Assembly: GCA_964057225.1 (NCBI GenBank)
Contig: OZ059899.1
Coordinates: forward strand, 7,688,001-7,752,000
Reading direction: 5' to 3'
Length of the DNA: 64,000 bases
Source: Auanema rhodensis
Lineage: Eukaryota > Nematoda > Chromadorea > Rhabditida > Rhabditidae
The position numbers were made by a program, and so were the translations under genes. Positions 1 through 13,671 of this stretch are shown here, in pieces (the stretch's first letter is position 1; every line of letters begins with the position of its first letter). The notes under the pieces are model-generated. The model worked only from the letters and a program-made list of their open reading frames with translations, was not told the origin of the DNA and did not search any database.

Positions 1-61
1 AAGGTAAAAAAATATAAATACAACAATAATAATATAGTATAATATAGAAAAAGATAGTATA

Positions 62-64
<3 letters not shown>

Positions 65-98
<34 letters not shown>
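65..98. repeat. (TA)n microsatellite
   Basis: Uninterrupted alternating AT of 34 nt, followed closely by a short ATGT tetranucleotide run. Confidence 0.95.
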
Positions 99-101
<3 letters not shown>

Positions 102-2251
102 TATACATACATGTATGTATGTATGTACAAAAGTAATAATATGCTTTTCAATTGTTCTTTTGTTGAGCTTCAAAATCTGAGCTTTGAATAACCTCTTTGA
201 AGCTGTCAAAAACATAAACTATCCGGTTATCCGGTATAAGTGCATATGAAAGACATCAGAGAATACATGTATGTGAGGTATACGAAAGCGAGATTTAGAT
301 ATAGAAAGTACGGAAGAGGAAGGAAACTAATAAAGACAATAGGATGGAGAGAAAAAGTGTATGTGTGTTTGTGAGAGAAAGGGAGAGAGAGAGAGAAATA
401 TACAGGAAGAAAATGATTTCTCATATAAAGAAACCTTTCTTGATGCTGCTATAAATATCAGCCTTGCAACACTTTATATAGGTTTGTTGTTGAAAAAAGT
501 TTGGAATATGCTTATAAATGAGATAGTGTTTGTATCAATATTTGGTGAAAATCAACTTCACGAAAAGTCCTTAATAAAATATCAAATCTTATCCATTGCT
601 ACAAGAGTAACTATGTAGGTATGTATCTATGTAAATGTTTTTTTATGCATAATATTTACGAAATTTGTAATATATAAAAGTTAATTTATGTATTTATATT
701 TAGTATAATTTAGAATATTTTTTTCAAAGTTAAGAAGAACAAAAATCAAAGATGTGTCAAATACATCAAAATGAAAAACACGGGAAGCGGAAGATGAACT
801 GTCTTGAACGGAAATGAAAAGAGAAGCAATAGATTTATGGATGTGTGAAGCTCATTTCCCTATATTCTTTCTCTTTTAAGAGGCATTATAGTATAAGTTT
901 CAAAAAAAGGAGGAAAAAATAAATAATTTTAAAAATAAAAGAAAAGAAAATTAAATATATTTTATATAAAATTAAGAATTAATCATACATATTATGGATA
1001 TTTTATATTTCTCAATACATATTTATACACTATCTGTATGGATGTTCATTCATTATACTTAATAGTTATTTTATTTTATATTATAATAAATAAAATATAT
1101 TATTTAGAATACTAGAAACTATTTTGTTTTGATAATTAAATCGTTAGAAACAAAAAGAATAAATCCTGCTGATTGTACACGCAATATTGTTTTTTTTAAA
1201 CGTTCTACTCATGCTAATTAAATACAAAAGAAATTATTTCATTATATAAAGTAATTAAAACACTTAAACTTTTTTATTTTATTGAACAAAAAATGAGAAA
1301 TTGAATTATGAGTAATCTACTTATTGAATAAGATTTAGGATCAAATGCTAATGATACATCATTTTTTTGAAATATTTACTTAATCTTTTAATTATAAACG
1401 TACTAACCTTTGTTACCAAATCCATAATAAATATCTTCACCTGATTACAGAAAATCTGAAAACATCATTGTTTAGTGATTTTGTTTTACGACATTGAGGT
1501 TATAAGACAGAAGTAACGAAAATGACGAAAATGAATAATGGGAGCAAAACTAGACTGCAAAATTCATTATAATCCAGGTTGACATATCCAAGACGTTAGT
1601 GGATTTATTTGTAAAATTTACTAAAAATAAAAACAAGAAGAAGAAAGTCATGACGACAATTCTCATATTTTGATAAACATTACTAAAAGTTTTTTCTGTT
1701 TCCCCCTTTTCTCACTCTTTCTCTTTGACTATCTATACAGCGAAAATGCTACTTTTGCTTTTGAAAAGATATTCTTTGAAATAATTTTAAAAAACAATTA
1801 ATAAATAGAAATTAATAACTTGGAACTGTTGAAATAATAAAATGAAAACTGGAAAATATATACATATGTGTAGATATTGTTATGAATCACGCTTAAGATT
1901 ACCAGCTATCAAATAGAATACAAAGTCAAAAGGACGATAGAACTATCTAAAATTGAAAAAAAAAAAGAAAATACAAAAATATTTTTCGAAATTTAAAATA
2001 AAATACTATAACTTTCAACTTTGCCTAAGCATGGTAAAAAGAAATAGTTGAATAAATAGGATGAATCATCAACCCACATAAACTTCCTCAACGAAAAAAA
2101 AGAGAAAGAAAGAGAGTAAAAGCACCAGTACGTTCAAGTTGATATTTCCGATAAAATATAAATATCTAGAATATATGTGTATTTTCCTCTAATTCATTAA
2201 CCTGACTTAGATTAAGTATACTATATAAGCAAAGAAGCTTAAACTATACAT

Positions 2252-2259
<8 letters not shown>

Positions 2260-2293
<34 letters not shown>
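2260..2293. repeat. (TA)n microsatellite
   Basis: Perfect AT alternation of 34 nt preceded by a short CA run; a second, shorter TA run lies near 2368-2386. Confidence 0.95.
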
Positions 2294-2302
<9 letters not shown>

Positions 2303-3568
2303 CTATAACATAGATTTTTATGTTTTAAAAGAATATTTCATATAATAATAAATTAAAATAAAAGTATATATATATATATATATATATTATTAAAATTAAA
2401 AGTATTATACATTTCTTCAACAAAGAAAATATTAAAATGAGATTGTGATGAAGTTATGGCAAATTATATAAAATTTTCATTGGTAAAGGAGTGAACTATA
2501 AATCTCTTAAGGAATCTCTTCATTTTAATTAGAATGAGTTTAAGCTATAATGAGTTGGTAGATCAGTTGCTTCCCACTCAGATAATAAGATTTGTTTAAA
2601 TTCTAAAATAATCAATTGAATCTTAGTAATATAATTAAATATTTTTTTTTGGTATATTAAAAAACTGTTAAAAAGAAATTGTGTAGAAAACATGAAACAA
2701 GTACAAAGTTTATTAGAATATCGTATGACTTCCGATAAATAGTTAGAATTTAAATGATTCTCTATCATGTAAGAACATAATTATTCTTATAATTTTTTGA
2801 TTTTAAATCTCCAAAATATGAAAATATGTTTTCATAAATTAAAATAGAAAACAAAAATGAAATTTATTAGGTGAAAGAACGACCTTCCAAGTTCAATGAA
2901 AGTCCCCAAAAATATGTTTTTTTTCTTTCTCTTTATGAAAAACATGAAATAAATAATTCTGAGAAGTCCTGAAGAATTGATGATATTCAAATTAATTATA
3001 TGAGAATATAATAGTTGGTAATTGTGGTAAATCATAGTTTTAAGTAGAGTATATGTATGTTTTTATGAGAAATACGTTGACCAAAATGAAAAAAACAAAG
3101 AGAGAGAGAGAGATAGAGAGAGACAGAGAAGAGTTCAGGAAAAGATTATAATAGTGAAACCTGAATCAAAATTATAAATATTTTCATCATACTTTTTATG
3201 TATACATATGTATGTATATACAGTATAGTTTATGATTAAATAATGTTTACTAAAATCACTGAATGAAAACAAAATTTTTGAAAAATGAGGAAAAGGATGC
3301 GAATAACGTAAGATTTTTTTTGTTGAAGAAAACATGAATTCTCTCAAGAATAGTTAATTTGTTATAATGTAGTTATGTTTGCTGTTTCAATGATTCTCAA
3401 AACAAAATATATTTTTTTCGTAAAAATAGGTCAAAAACTAGAAAGAATTCTTTGTGATTCGATATATTTTTTTTTTGAAATAAACAATTTCAAAATATAA
3501 TATGCACTATTATATCAGTAATCACATTTCCTGTACATAGATGAAAACTTAAAGAAGATTATAAATCA

Positions 3569-3670
3569 ATGAAAAAAACACCAAAACATCCTGAAGAAGT
3601 TTTTTTGGTTTTTCATTGTCTACAAGTAGAACCTAATCCAGATGTCGTCGTATGTGAAGCTGTTGATTAA
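3569..3670 (+). CDS. Doubtful 33-codon ORF in a GC-richer patch
   Basis: An ATG-to-TAA frame of 33 residues, rich in Val, Pro and acidic residues (it ends PDVVVCEAVD), lies at the left edge of a 350-nt block that is clearly less AT-rich than its surroundings. No signal peptide and no family were recognised. It could be a microprotein, one exon of a larger gene, or chance. The mixed amino-acid composition is the only support. Confidence 0.15.
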   Translation: MKKTPKHPEEVFLVFHCLQVEPNPDVVVCEAVD

Positions 3671-6600
3671 ATTAGAGTAAGAAATTTCCGGATGGTAACG
3701 GACTTTCAATTAGATAGAAGCATGGCCAGAAACAGCAGTGTGGATAGCTGGACCCACAAAGATGAGTTAGTTTCCTACTGAAAGTCATAGAGACATACAT
3801 ACATCACGACGTCAAAATGCCTTGAAGCGAAACTGATCAAAGCACGTGCATCAGCACCGTGGTAGTGGTGGTCATTAGCGTTCATGTAGCGGTGAGAAAC
3901 GACATGGAATGATGTTAAAAAGAAAGATGGTGAAGAAGCTTAAATGCCGATAAAATGAAAATCAGAAAAGATGGCAAATCTTTGTAACTGAAAAGAAAAA
4001 AGTGAGAAAATAAAATAAGGAAGGAAAAAGATCGAAAGATATGTATAATCATATAAAAATAAATTTATTTTATAGAAAAGTTTATTTGGATTTGAAAACA
4101 ATTTTTTTTTATTAAATATTGGTTAATATCCTATTATACATATATGTACGTATAGTTTATATCTGATCATAGATTATGAATTGATAATTTATGGAACTTT
4201 TTTCATAGTTAAATCATAGGAAAAGAGTGAACCCTATGAAGCCTAGTTGAAAATACAGAATATAACGACATCAACATGCTTACGTTAGTGGAGTTCCTCG
4301 AAGCGTTGCGTGGTAACTCAATGAGCTATAAATGGTCATATGAAACCTATTATAGTTGCAAATAAAAGATGATAAGTACATATGTATATACATATGTATT
4401 CCGGATTATAATTTTATTTTTTCAACCTAGCTATGAATAAATAAAGCAAAAATCATAAAAATTAAAATAAATACTTGACTGAAAATGCAATTGTTTTCAA
4501 TAGTACTGCAGAAGATTGTTTTCACATTTCCTACTATGCTTTAGGTACTTGAACATTGACTTCCTTCGAAGCTTTTTTCTCTCTTCTCATTTTCAGAAAT
4601 TTTGTTAAGAAATATGTAAAATCTATATAATAGAAAAACATTTTAGTTCAATGTTGTACTTTAATAAGAAGTACAGAAATAGAAAATGACTAAAAATTTC
4701 ATGAAATATCTATTGTTTTCAATTTGATTGACAGGATATACAAAAAAATTCGAAGAAATGGACACAACTGCTTGCTTCGCATAAGAAAAATTGAAATTAC
4801 GTCACTTAGAAAAGATTTTTTTATGTAGATTTCACGTAAATTGGATTAGCATATTAGACTAACGTGTTAGGTCAATTTGTGCTTCCTTGAATCAATGATT
4901 CAGAATTTGACATCAAACAATGTTGACAGAAACACATAGAAAACAGACACATTCACAACAAAAATGACAGTTCTCAGAGGTAATATATGATATTTAGAAG
5001 AACAAGCAGTTGAGTGTTCCATTGTTCTGTTTGAAAGTTAATCAAATGATTGAAGAAATGGCAATATTCTCTTGAAAATTAGTTGATCAACTATAATAAG
5101 GTCAACATAGACTGTTAATAAGCTATATTATTCATTTTGACGTTCTCTACTATAGTAATATCACATGCTATATTGACATATGATAAAAGCTAATTTTCTG
5201 GAATCGATAGCACAATGAATGAAGATGTGGATATTATTTGAACATTTTGAATTGTTCTCCAGACAGTATGCCTAACAGGAACCTTTCAAGGAAAAACAGT
5301 TAAAGCATAGAAAAATAGGAAGATCAATGATGAAGTAGTGAAAGCAATCAAATAGCTGTCACTTCTTAGAAAAATAAACCTATTCATCAAAGGTTTTTTT
5401 TCTATTAGAATTTTGGATAATCTTGAAATCATTTCCTATTTGTTTTTTTAGTTGCCAAAATAGATCAAAAATTGACAAATACATAAATAAAAGGTTTGGA
5501 TGTTTCTTTTCTTTAATTTTTTTTTATTTTCTAAACAAATAATAGGAAATTATAAAATTTAAAGAATAAAATTAAAATATATATTGAATCATATTATGTT
5601 GATCTTTTAATATTATATGAATATTAAAAAGTGCAAAATGTGAGATTTACGTTTTGAATTTTTAATAAGCCTTTCATAATAAAGGTCACCATAAGAAAAA
5701 TTAAGAGAACTTCTTTGGCATGTTTCAATAAAGGACAATACTATATTAACACTAAGAAGTCGTCCAGTTGTTAAATTTGAAATTTATTATGAATGTATTT
5801 TATCGATCAACTCAATTAATATAAAAATAACTTAAGTATAAGCTTAAACTTCTATTTACATGTGTATGAAACAAAAGTTTGTGAAAAGAAAAGATGTGAA
5901 ATAAGTTTTGTTAAGTTTAGGCGTTGAAGTTCGATGGTATAAAAGTATATTTTTACGAAAAAAGTTCATTTTTGCTGACCAAAACAGGAAACCTTATGAT
6001 TATTATTATATGAAATTTGACATTTTATTTCGGTACATTTTTTTTTCTTTTTTTTTTCAATAAAAAAATATAATATTTGAAGAAAAATTGAGAAAGAAGT
6101 TACTGCCCTTCAGAAAAAGAAACAACATATTATTTTGAATAGGATATCGGCTCAGATAGTCGTTTGTGAGCTGGAGACAAGGAAATAGAAGTTAAGGAAA
6201 AAAGCTTTGAAGCATAACTTGTTGCTAACAGTTGCTTTTGTGGAAACTTTTAAAAGCATTACTTACTTAATTAATTAAATTCTAAAATTCGATCCAAATG
6301 CTCAACTCTATTTTTACTTTCAGGGAAAAAATTGATATGCAATAGAACTTCTATCAGAGTACAACAACTACATGTTGTTAAATAAACCTGTAATGTTTTG
6401 TTGAAGTGAGAAACAGACAAAAAACTTCAATTTTTCTGATAAATTAGGCAAGTACAGAAGCTTATCGTTGAAAAAATAAGATGAATTAACTTTTAGACAT
6501 GAAATATATTTCATGTTGTACTTGCAGGTCATTTGTCACATAATTATTGTGAAAGAATTATTCTCTTTTAAATTAAAAACAAAACATTTATTTAGAATAT

Positions 6601-6686
6601 TAAATAGTAGAAATTGAATTTTAAATGATTTTTCATGTTTCAAATAAAGTATTTATGTATATAACGATACCATATTTTTCAAATTA

Positions 6687-6692
<6 letters not shown>

Positions 6693-6733
<41 letters not shown>
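6693..6733. repeat. (TA)n microsatellite
   Basis: Perfect AT alternation of 41 nt. The open frames running through it are artefacts of the repeat (Tyr-Ile runs). Confidence 0.95.
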
Positions 6734-6737
<4 letters not shown>

Positions 6738-7500
6738 TGAAATACAAGGAAGAACGTTTATGTATATAGATGTTAATTTTCGTATGCTATACATATTCTC
6801 TTTATCTTAACAAAATCTATATATATACCCATATTTATAGAGAGAAAGAAAGAAAAAGAGAGAAAGAGAGAAAGAGAGATGCGGAAATAAATGTGTTGTT
6901 CTTTGAAGAAGTAACATCATTTCCCAAATTTCTCATAAAATTAGAACTCTATGAACTCACTATTACATTCAGGAGTTGTCGAGAACATGAAGAATTTTGA
7001 TAAGATTGCCTAGTACATTACTCAGAATCGTTCAGAACAATTTCAAAGAACAATTAAGTCTTTTTGCCATTTCATTTCGTGAATAGAGTTTAAGTATTAA
7101 GAGAATTAAATAGAATATGTATAAATATAGATATCTAAATGGTATTATATATACAAAACTCAAGACAAAACATACACATATATCAAATCAAAAAAAATAA
7201 GTCTTCAGAACTAAAAATTCTTTGAAATTTTGAAAATTTAGCATTGAAATCTATTTCCCTTTCTCTTTGTTTGCCAATCAAACTTCTTATGATAAAGCCT
7301 TAAGCGAATAGTCTAATTCTATCCGCTATTCTCAAATTCTCTTGTCATTATTGGTCCCGGGTGGATAAACTAATGTCAGAAAAGGCCTCCTTAATGAACA
7401 TGTCTTACAAATCAAACAGCCAGCATGAGGTTTCTACTAAAAAAAGCTTGCAAAGGACGAAATTAAAAGCAAACGCAGGCAACAACGTCGCTTCACGCAC

Positions 7501-7508
7501 TGACGTCA
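7501..7508. promoter_or_regulatory. Perfect CRE palindrome
   Basis: TGACGTCA, the consensus full site for CREB/ATF bZIP factors, sits in the less AT-rich block 7.3-7.56 kb, far from any gene I can call. An 8-mer can occur by chance in 64 kb, so activity is only an inference, but the local base composition supports a regulatory island. Confidence 0.35.
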
Positions 7509-7699
7509 TCTAGCACATCTTTTCTTGAGTGGACTCATCAATCGTTTCGAGAAACATGGCTATCCAGAAGCCATTGCAGTTGCTAAAACTCATAGTGCGT
7601 TTTCAATATGTATTAGAAAACCTTCCTTTTAAAAAGAAAAGTTCATTGAAAACACTTTTTTTTACATTACTGCCGGCTACTTATAGAAAGATTGAATAT

Positions 7700-7723
7700 G
7701 TGAGTGAGTGAGTGAGTGAGTGA
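7700..7723. repeat. (GTGA)n microsatellite
   Basis: Six consecutive copies of a GTGA tetranucleotide. Confidence 0.9.
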
Positions 7724-9035
7724 AAAAGATTAAAATAGATAGATGAAAGATTTTAGCAAAGTAGAACTAAGAATATAATTTAAAGCAAAAGTTAAAATTG
7801 TTTCTGATCCACAGTCAATCCAGTTTTATTGATTTAATTCATTTTAGCTTATATGAACATATTTCTAAAAATAATAAAATAAAATTAGAAAAAAAAAGGA
7901 AATTTTGATGGAAGGTTCTTTAGAACGTGTAACCATCACATCTGTCATAATTTTTTTTTTAATTTTTTGATTTAGTAATCGAAGAGCAAAAAGTTACTTT
8001 GATTTCAAGCATATGCAGATTCATCTTTTTGAAGATTTTTAGGCTTCTTTTTATCATTTTCCCTCCCTTTTTTCTCTCTCCCTTTCTTACTCTCAATCTT
8101 ATAACACTTTAGAATTATAATAAATAGCCAATAAAATATAATAAATATTATAAATATAGTTAATTGGAATAAATATATTTATGATTTTGCACAAAAAATT
8201 CTTTCATTTACAATTAAAATAGAAAATATTTCATTCATTTGAAAAAAAAAAGATAAAATTAAATATATTTTATCTTACTTTTTTGAAAAATTAAACAACT
8301 GAATAAAGTATGTTTTGTAAGCTGAAATGAAACCAAATTAAGCAGCTCATATCAAAGTTATCATTGAATGGAAACAATTCATAAACGGAGGTCTAAAGAT
8401 TGGAAAAAGCTTCAATGATGCTATATCTTTTTAAAATGAAATAATTTTAAAAATATTGGATAATAAAGCAAAAAGAGGTGAAATTCAATAAAATCAAAAG
8501 TTCATAGTAAGGATGATGCAAGAACTGAAAAATGGGAATAATGAGGATTTTTCAAAAACAAACAAGTATGTAGTCATAACATATCAGAGATTATAATATA
8601 AGAAAGTAATATAAACTTATCTATACAAACTTATAGAAACTTGAGAAGAAATTTAGCAGATATGAAAGAAATATTAGAATAGAGATGATACTACAGTTAT
8701 TTTAATATGAAATAAATAAAATAGGTAAAAACGTTTCATATAAATATATTTTGAAAATTTGGAATGAAAGCTCATTTAGTAAAGATTCTATAAGCTTACA
8801 AGATTTTTTTTCTTTACATATAATACATTGAAATGAAATAAAATAAAATCTATGAAAAAATAGTTAGTTTATGTATGTATTAAGGTAAACATACGTAAAT
8901 TGTAAAAGAAAAGAAATGTTTATGCAAGTTTTGATTTTTTATAAATATATTTTACCATATTATATGATTCTTTTCTTTATTTAAATTTATAACAACAACG
9001 GAAAAATGTTTCAAAAAAATAAAACTTTTGTAACT

Positions 9036-9066
9036 GAGAAGATGAGAAGATGAGAAGATGAGAAGA
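9036..9066. repeat. (GAGAAGAT)n octanucleotide minisatellite
   Basis: Almost four tandem copies of the 8-mer GAGAAGAT. Confidence 0.9.
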
Positions 9067-9319
9067 AAATATTAATACTCTAACTAAACATGAAAGTTCA
9101 ACATTTTTTGTTGTCATTGTTTTAAAGAAGTGAATTTAAGGAAACAAAAATAGAAAAATAATATGTTGTTAGAATATAAGAAGCTTAAGCATATCACTTT
9201 CACTTTATAAACTAATTTTTAATCTTAATATCCTGCTTTTCTGAAACGAAAATGAGTCACATTATACGTGATTGGTTTGGGTATTTTGATGAAATATTTT
9301 TCATACCTATACACATAAA

Positions 9320-9320
<1 letters not shown>

Positions 9321-9354
<34 letters not shown>
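9321..9354. repeat. (CT)n microsatellite
   Basis: CT dinucleotide run of about 34 nt, followed by TTTCTCTTT and a short TA run. Confidence 0.95.
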
Positions 9355-9361
<7 letters not shown>

Positions 9362-12300
9362 TATATATATATATGAAAATTATAGTTTAATTTTTTTTTT
9401 TAAATAGTTCATGAAAATAAATAATCTATATAATATAAATACAAATATACAAACATATGTATACATTTGTATGTAGTCTTCTAAAATAAATATATAGAAT
9501 ACTAATTAAGTGTATCCTGATACAAACAAGTCACTGGGTATTGCTTTTGGCAAATCAGTTAAAAAAAAGTTTTTTTTTTGCTGCTGTTCACGCAAATCAT
9601 ATTGCCGTCACTTCATTTTCACAAGGCTTCATATTCATATGTCACTATGTGTATATTCCCTGTCGTCTGACATGACATTTTAGGAAAAATACACTTTGTG
9701 TTAGAAAATAAAAATTCAAATGTCTATGAATGTATTTCAAAATATAAATAAACATTTAAAATTCAAAATTCAAAAGAAAATATGCTTACAAGTAAATATA
9801 AGAATTTGTACTGGTTTATGAATAAGTAGTCAGTTGTAGTTAAGATTTCTGGAAAAACATGAAACATGCTTAAAATTAAGAATCAACTTAAGCTTTTAAA
9901 TCCCATTTCACATCGAAATGAATTTTCATAAAATTAAAATTAAACACTTGTATAGAATTTGAAGTTTTAGTTTAAAAATAATAAAAATAAAACAAAAATA
10001 CACAACAAGACAGTCAGAAATTGTATTTTGTAATTGTTGAAATAAATTTTTTGGCTATGATATGATAGATGAGAAGAAGCCATACATTTCTTTGTTGTAT
10101 CCAAGTCATGTTCTTTTCTTTTTCCTTCTTCACAAATATTATAGTATATTACTTTGATTGAATAGATGCAGGAGAAAGGGTTAGATTTCAAGTTTCAACT
10201 AAATAACACAATATAATCTCAAATGTTCGGTCATGCATAGTGCCTGGCGAAACATTTTGAAGAAAAATTGTTAAATATGTTAGTATTTTTAGCTTAGAAA
10301 AAGTATATTACTTCATAGTATAATAGGTAAAGTTTATAAATTTATCCAAGCGTTAAAGTTGCAAAAACTTAAATATCTATGTATATATGTATGTGGATTA
10401 ACCAGTTATATTTAAAGGTATAGACATTTACTTTTTCTACTTTCTTCTTTCTAAAGTGAATTTTGGTTGTTTCACTAGAAACCTGATGTATAACCTCTAG
10501 TTAAATTTTTCTTTATTTACTTTACGAGAAAATCATATTTTCAAAAAAGATATAGAGAAGGGTTTTAGTTAAATAACTTTAATATTCAAAGAAATTACTT
10601 TTTGCAACAAAATTTGCTGAGAACTATTTTGCAATGAGACAGAGTAGATGGCAAATTTAAATAAAACTACATTGCTGTGACAGATGCAAATATCATGATT
10701 TATACTTTGAAAATTGCTTTATTCTATCAGTTTTTTTCCAATTTTTTTCTCGCATATCTGAAGATAGAATATGAATATAGATAGATAATATGTGGTACAA
10801 GCAGATGATGTTTAGAGATATCGATACTATGAATGCACTTGATTCATGAATTTCTGTTCTATAATTTTAATTATTTTATAATTTGAAAATATAAAATGAG
10901 TTAAAGCTGAGATTATGAATATAGTAGAAGGCACAAGGGCAATTTTCAAAGAATATTCTTGATGAATTTGGAACGATTAATCCAAGTATAAATGTAAAAT
11001 GAAATCATTAAGATTAGATAGTGGTATATTTCAATAGTTCTCGTTAGATATAATAGAGTAATAAGTAAGTTATTTGCAAATAAGATAGAACATTCATGTA
11101 GATTAGACATTTTACCTCACCAAAGCTTCAAATTGTGTTATATTGCTTTGAACATCAGTATTAATTTTAGACGAACAACCTTCATTGAAGAGAAAAGTGT
11201 TGAAAAAAATTTATTTTTAAGAAAAACTAGAAAATAAATAAAATTCCGTGAAGAATTAAATGTTGAAACAAGGTGTCTTTTTAAAAAAGAAGTTGTAGGA
11301 TAATCAAATAATCCATAATATATAATTAATAAGTTGTTGTAAGTATAAACAATTATTTTAATATTGAAGAATTAAAGGATAATAATCTTTTTTTATATAA
11401 AATTTTATATTACTATAAAAATTATGTGATTATATATAATATATATATAGATTTATATCAAATATAATTTGAGAATGAAACTTTTTTCTCATTTTTCAAA
11501 CTTTTAGAGCAAAGTGACAAACGTATACGTAAATATTCATAAAATTTTCCTCATTGTCTCATATATTTCTTGGAGACAATTATAGAATCGTTGCCAGAAA
11601 ATGAAATTTTCGTGACGATAATTATAGAAATTGAATGAAAAACTTAGCTTATGGTTCAAAAAAAAGGATTTATTAGGCAAACATTTTTTATTTTTAGTTA
11701 GATTTTAGTTAAATACATATATAATGGCTTCTGATTTAAAAAAAAAAGTTTAAAAAAGTATGGAAATAGCAGAGATCAGTTGAAAAGGGATAAATTTAAC
11801 GAATTGAAGACTCAATGAGGAGATTACAGCAGCACTGATGAGCTAAAGGGATTACAGGGATTGTTGTATAAGAGACGGCTTCGTCGAAATTCATTTCAAT
11901 CAAAATATTCATAATTTATTAGCTTTGCATTACAAGTAATTATTATTTATCATCAATTATTAAAAAATCAAAAGAAAAGATTAGTTTACTCTACATCTGA
12001 ACGATCAAGATGATAGATTCACGAAAAGTGATAGAAGAGGAACGACTTAGAGAAAGATCAGGGACAAGAGCATGCTTCATCTCTTTTATCCCTCCCCTTT
12101 CTCCTTCTACCCTTCCCACTTCCTTTATTTTATTCTCTGTTCAACTTCCTCCTAAACTCTTTTTTTGTAGTTTTCGTTTTTCAAAAGAAATGTTAAAAAA
12201 TGGTCGTAAAAGATAAATGTTTTGAGCTTTCACATAGTTTATATGAAGTCTCATAGTTAAATGTTGTCAAGTTGAAAGCCTGTTATTACTCTCTGTGGGA

Positions 12301-12786
12301 AATCACAAAACCGCCTTATGCTGTTTAAACTTCAAACTCGAAAAAAAAGGAATTGCTCGAACTATTTCCAAAAAAACGATAAGCTTTTCATTTTACTATT
12401 GAAGTATGAAAACGAACAAAATCCAGGGACGAACTTCCAATAGATATGTATAATTCAAATAAGTTAATGTTGCATCATTTCTAACTTAATGTGAAAATCG
12501 AAAACAACAAAAACTTCTGAATACAATTGAATTTTCAATATAATTTTTTTGATTTTTAAACAAAAATCAAAAAATTCTTCTTATATTACAATTTAACAAT
12601 ATTGATATGAAAAAGAAACTACTTAGTTTTAATAAAGAAAAAAAAATCTTATAATTCGTCGTATTTATCACATAAACCATACACCTCCCTCACATCTTAG
12701 ATTAAAGCTACATGATCTGATTCAAGTATTTTTTCAACAATACAATATTTCTAATATATATAGACATATATAATTAAACTTTTAAC

Positions 12787-12789
<3 letters not shown>

Positions 12790-12819
<30 letters not shown>
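12790..12819. repeat. (TA)n microsatellite
   Basis: Perfect AT alternation of 30 nt. Confidence 0.95.
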
Positions 12820-12823
<4 letters not shown>

Positions 12824-13569
12824 TTGTATAGTTATAAGTTAAAGATGTATATGATTTATATATCTGTTTATCAATCATTCACTATTATTTTTCTTATAAT
12901 TCAATCAGTACCTTTGCAAAGACTAAATCAAAGAAAATAAAGATTGACATAGCTATACAATGATTTCAAAGAATTATATAAAGAAAACAAATAAAATATA
13001 ATGACAAATGACAATTTCATGTCAAGTTCACGTGCAATAATAATGAATTCTATTCAACATCTATTAGACTATTAGAATGGTTGTTATCTTGTGAACATTG
13101 AATCTTTGTTACTTCTTACTTTCACACAAAGAAATATTATTTGTTTTGAGTTATCATCTACTACTTTGATTGTTTTAACTTTATCCTTTCTTAATAAAAA
13201 TCTTTTTTCTTCTTTTCATAAATCATTCTTTCTTCTCCTTAAATCTTTTCTTATGATATCAATCAAAGTAGTAAGGTCAATAACATAAAAGAAGTAAAAT
13301 CAATTGTATTTTCAAAGAATAATTACTAGAAATAATAAACTATATAATATAATAGTTAAATATAAAATTAGATTATTCTTTTTAAAAATAGTTATAAGAT
13401 ATTATTTGAAATATATAAGATTTAAATTAAATATTGATTTTGAAAGATATGCTTATATTATTTCTAATAATTAAATATAAATAGAATATATTAAAAATAA
13501 ATATAATTAACGTTTAGATGAACATTCATATTCTGATAGTTAACTGAAAAACATCCTTTTAAACTGACA

Positions 13570-13671
13570 ATGAAAGTACGTAATATGAATGAGAACATCC
13601 TGTCAATCGAAACGATTATGACTCTGACTGATGAACATGCTGAGGCTGATATTAATGATTTGAGCGATTAA
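13570..13671 (+). CDS. Doubtful 33-codon acidic ORF
   Basis: An ATG-to-TAA frame of 33 residues with an acidic, protein-like composition (DEHAEADINDLSD at the C-terminus) in otherwise featureless AT-rich DNA. No signal peptide, splice partner or family was recognised. It may be a microprotein or a chance frame. Confidence 0.15.
   Translation: MKVRNMNENILSIETIMTLTDEHAEADINDLSD

Noticed and set aside
6625-7000. Frames rich in Tyr-Ile and Arg-Glu-Lys
   Set aside because: Translations of TA and GA repeats, not genes.
11835-11889. Hammerhead-like pieces: CTGATGA, then a GACG-loop-CGTC hairpin followed by GAAA
   Set aside because: The two core boxes are about 32 nt apart with no stem II closing directly on CTGATGA, and no stem I/III pairing is visible; chance combination.
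12010-12216. 68-codon + ORF in a CT-rich stretch
   Set aside because: Composition (Pro/Ser/Phe runs) reflects a pyrimidine tract; no motif or splice partners.
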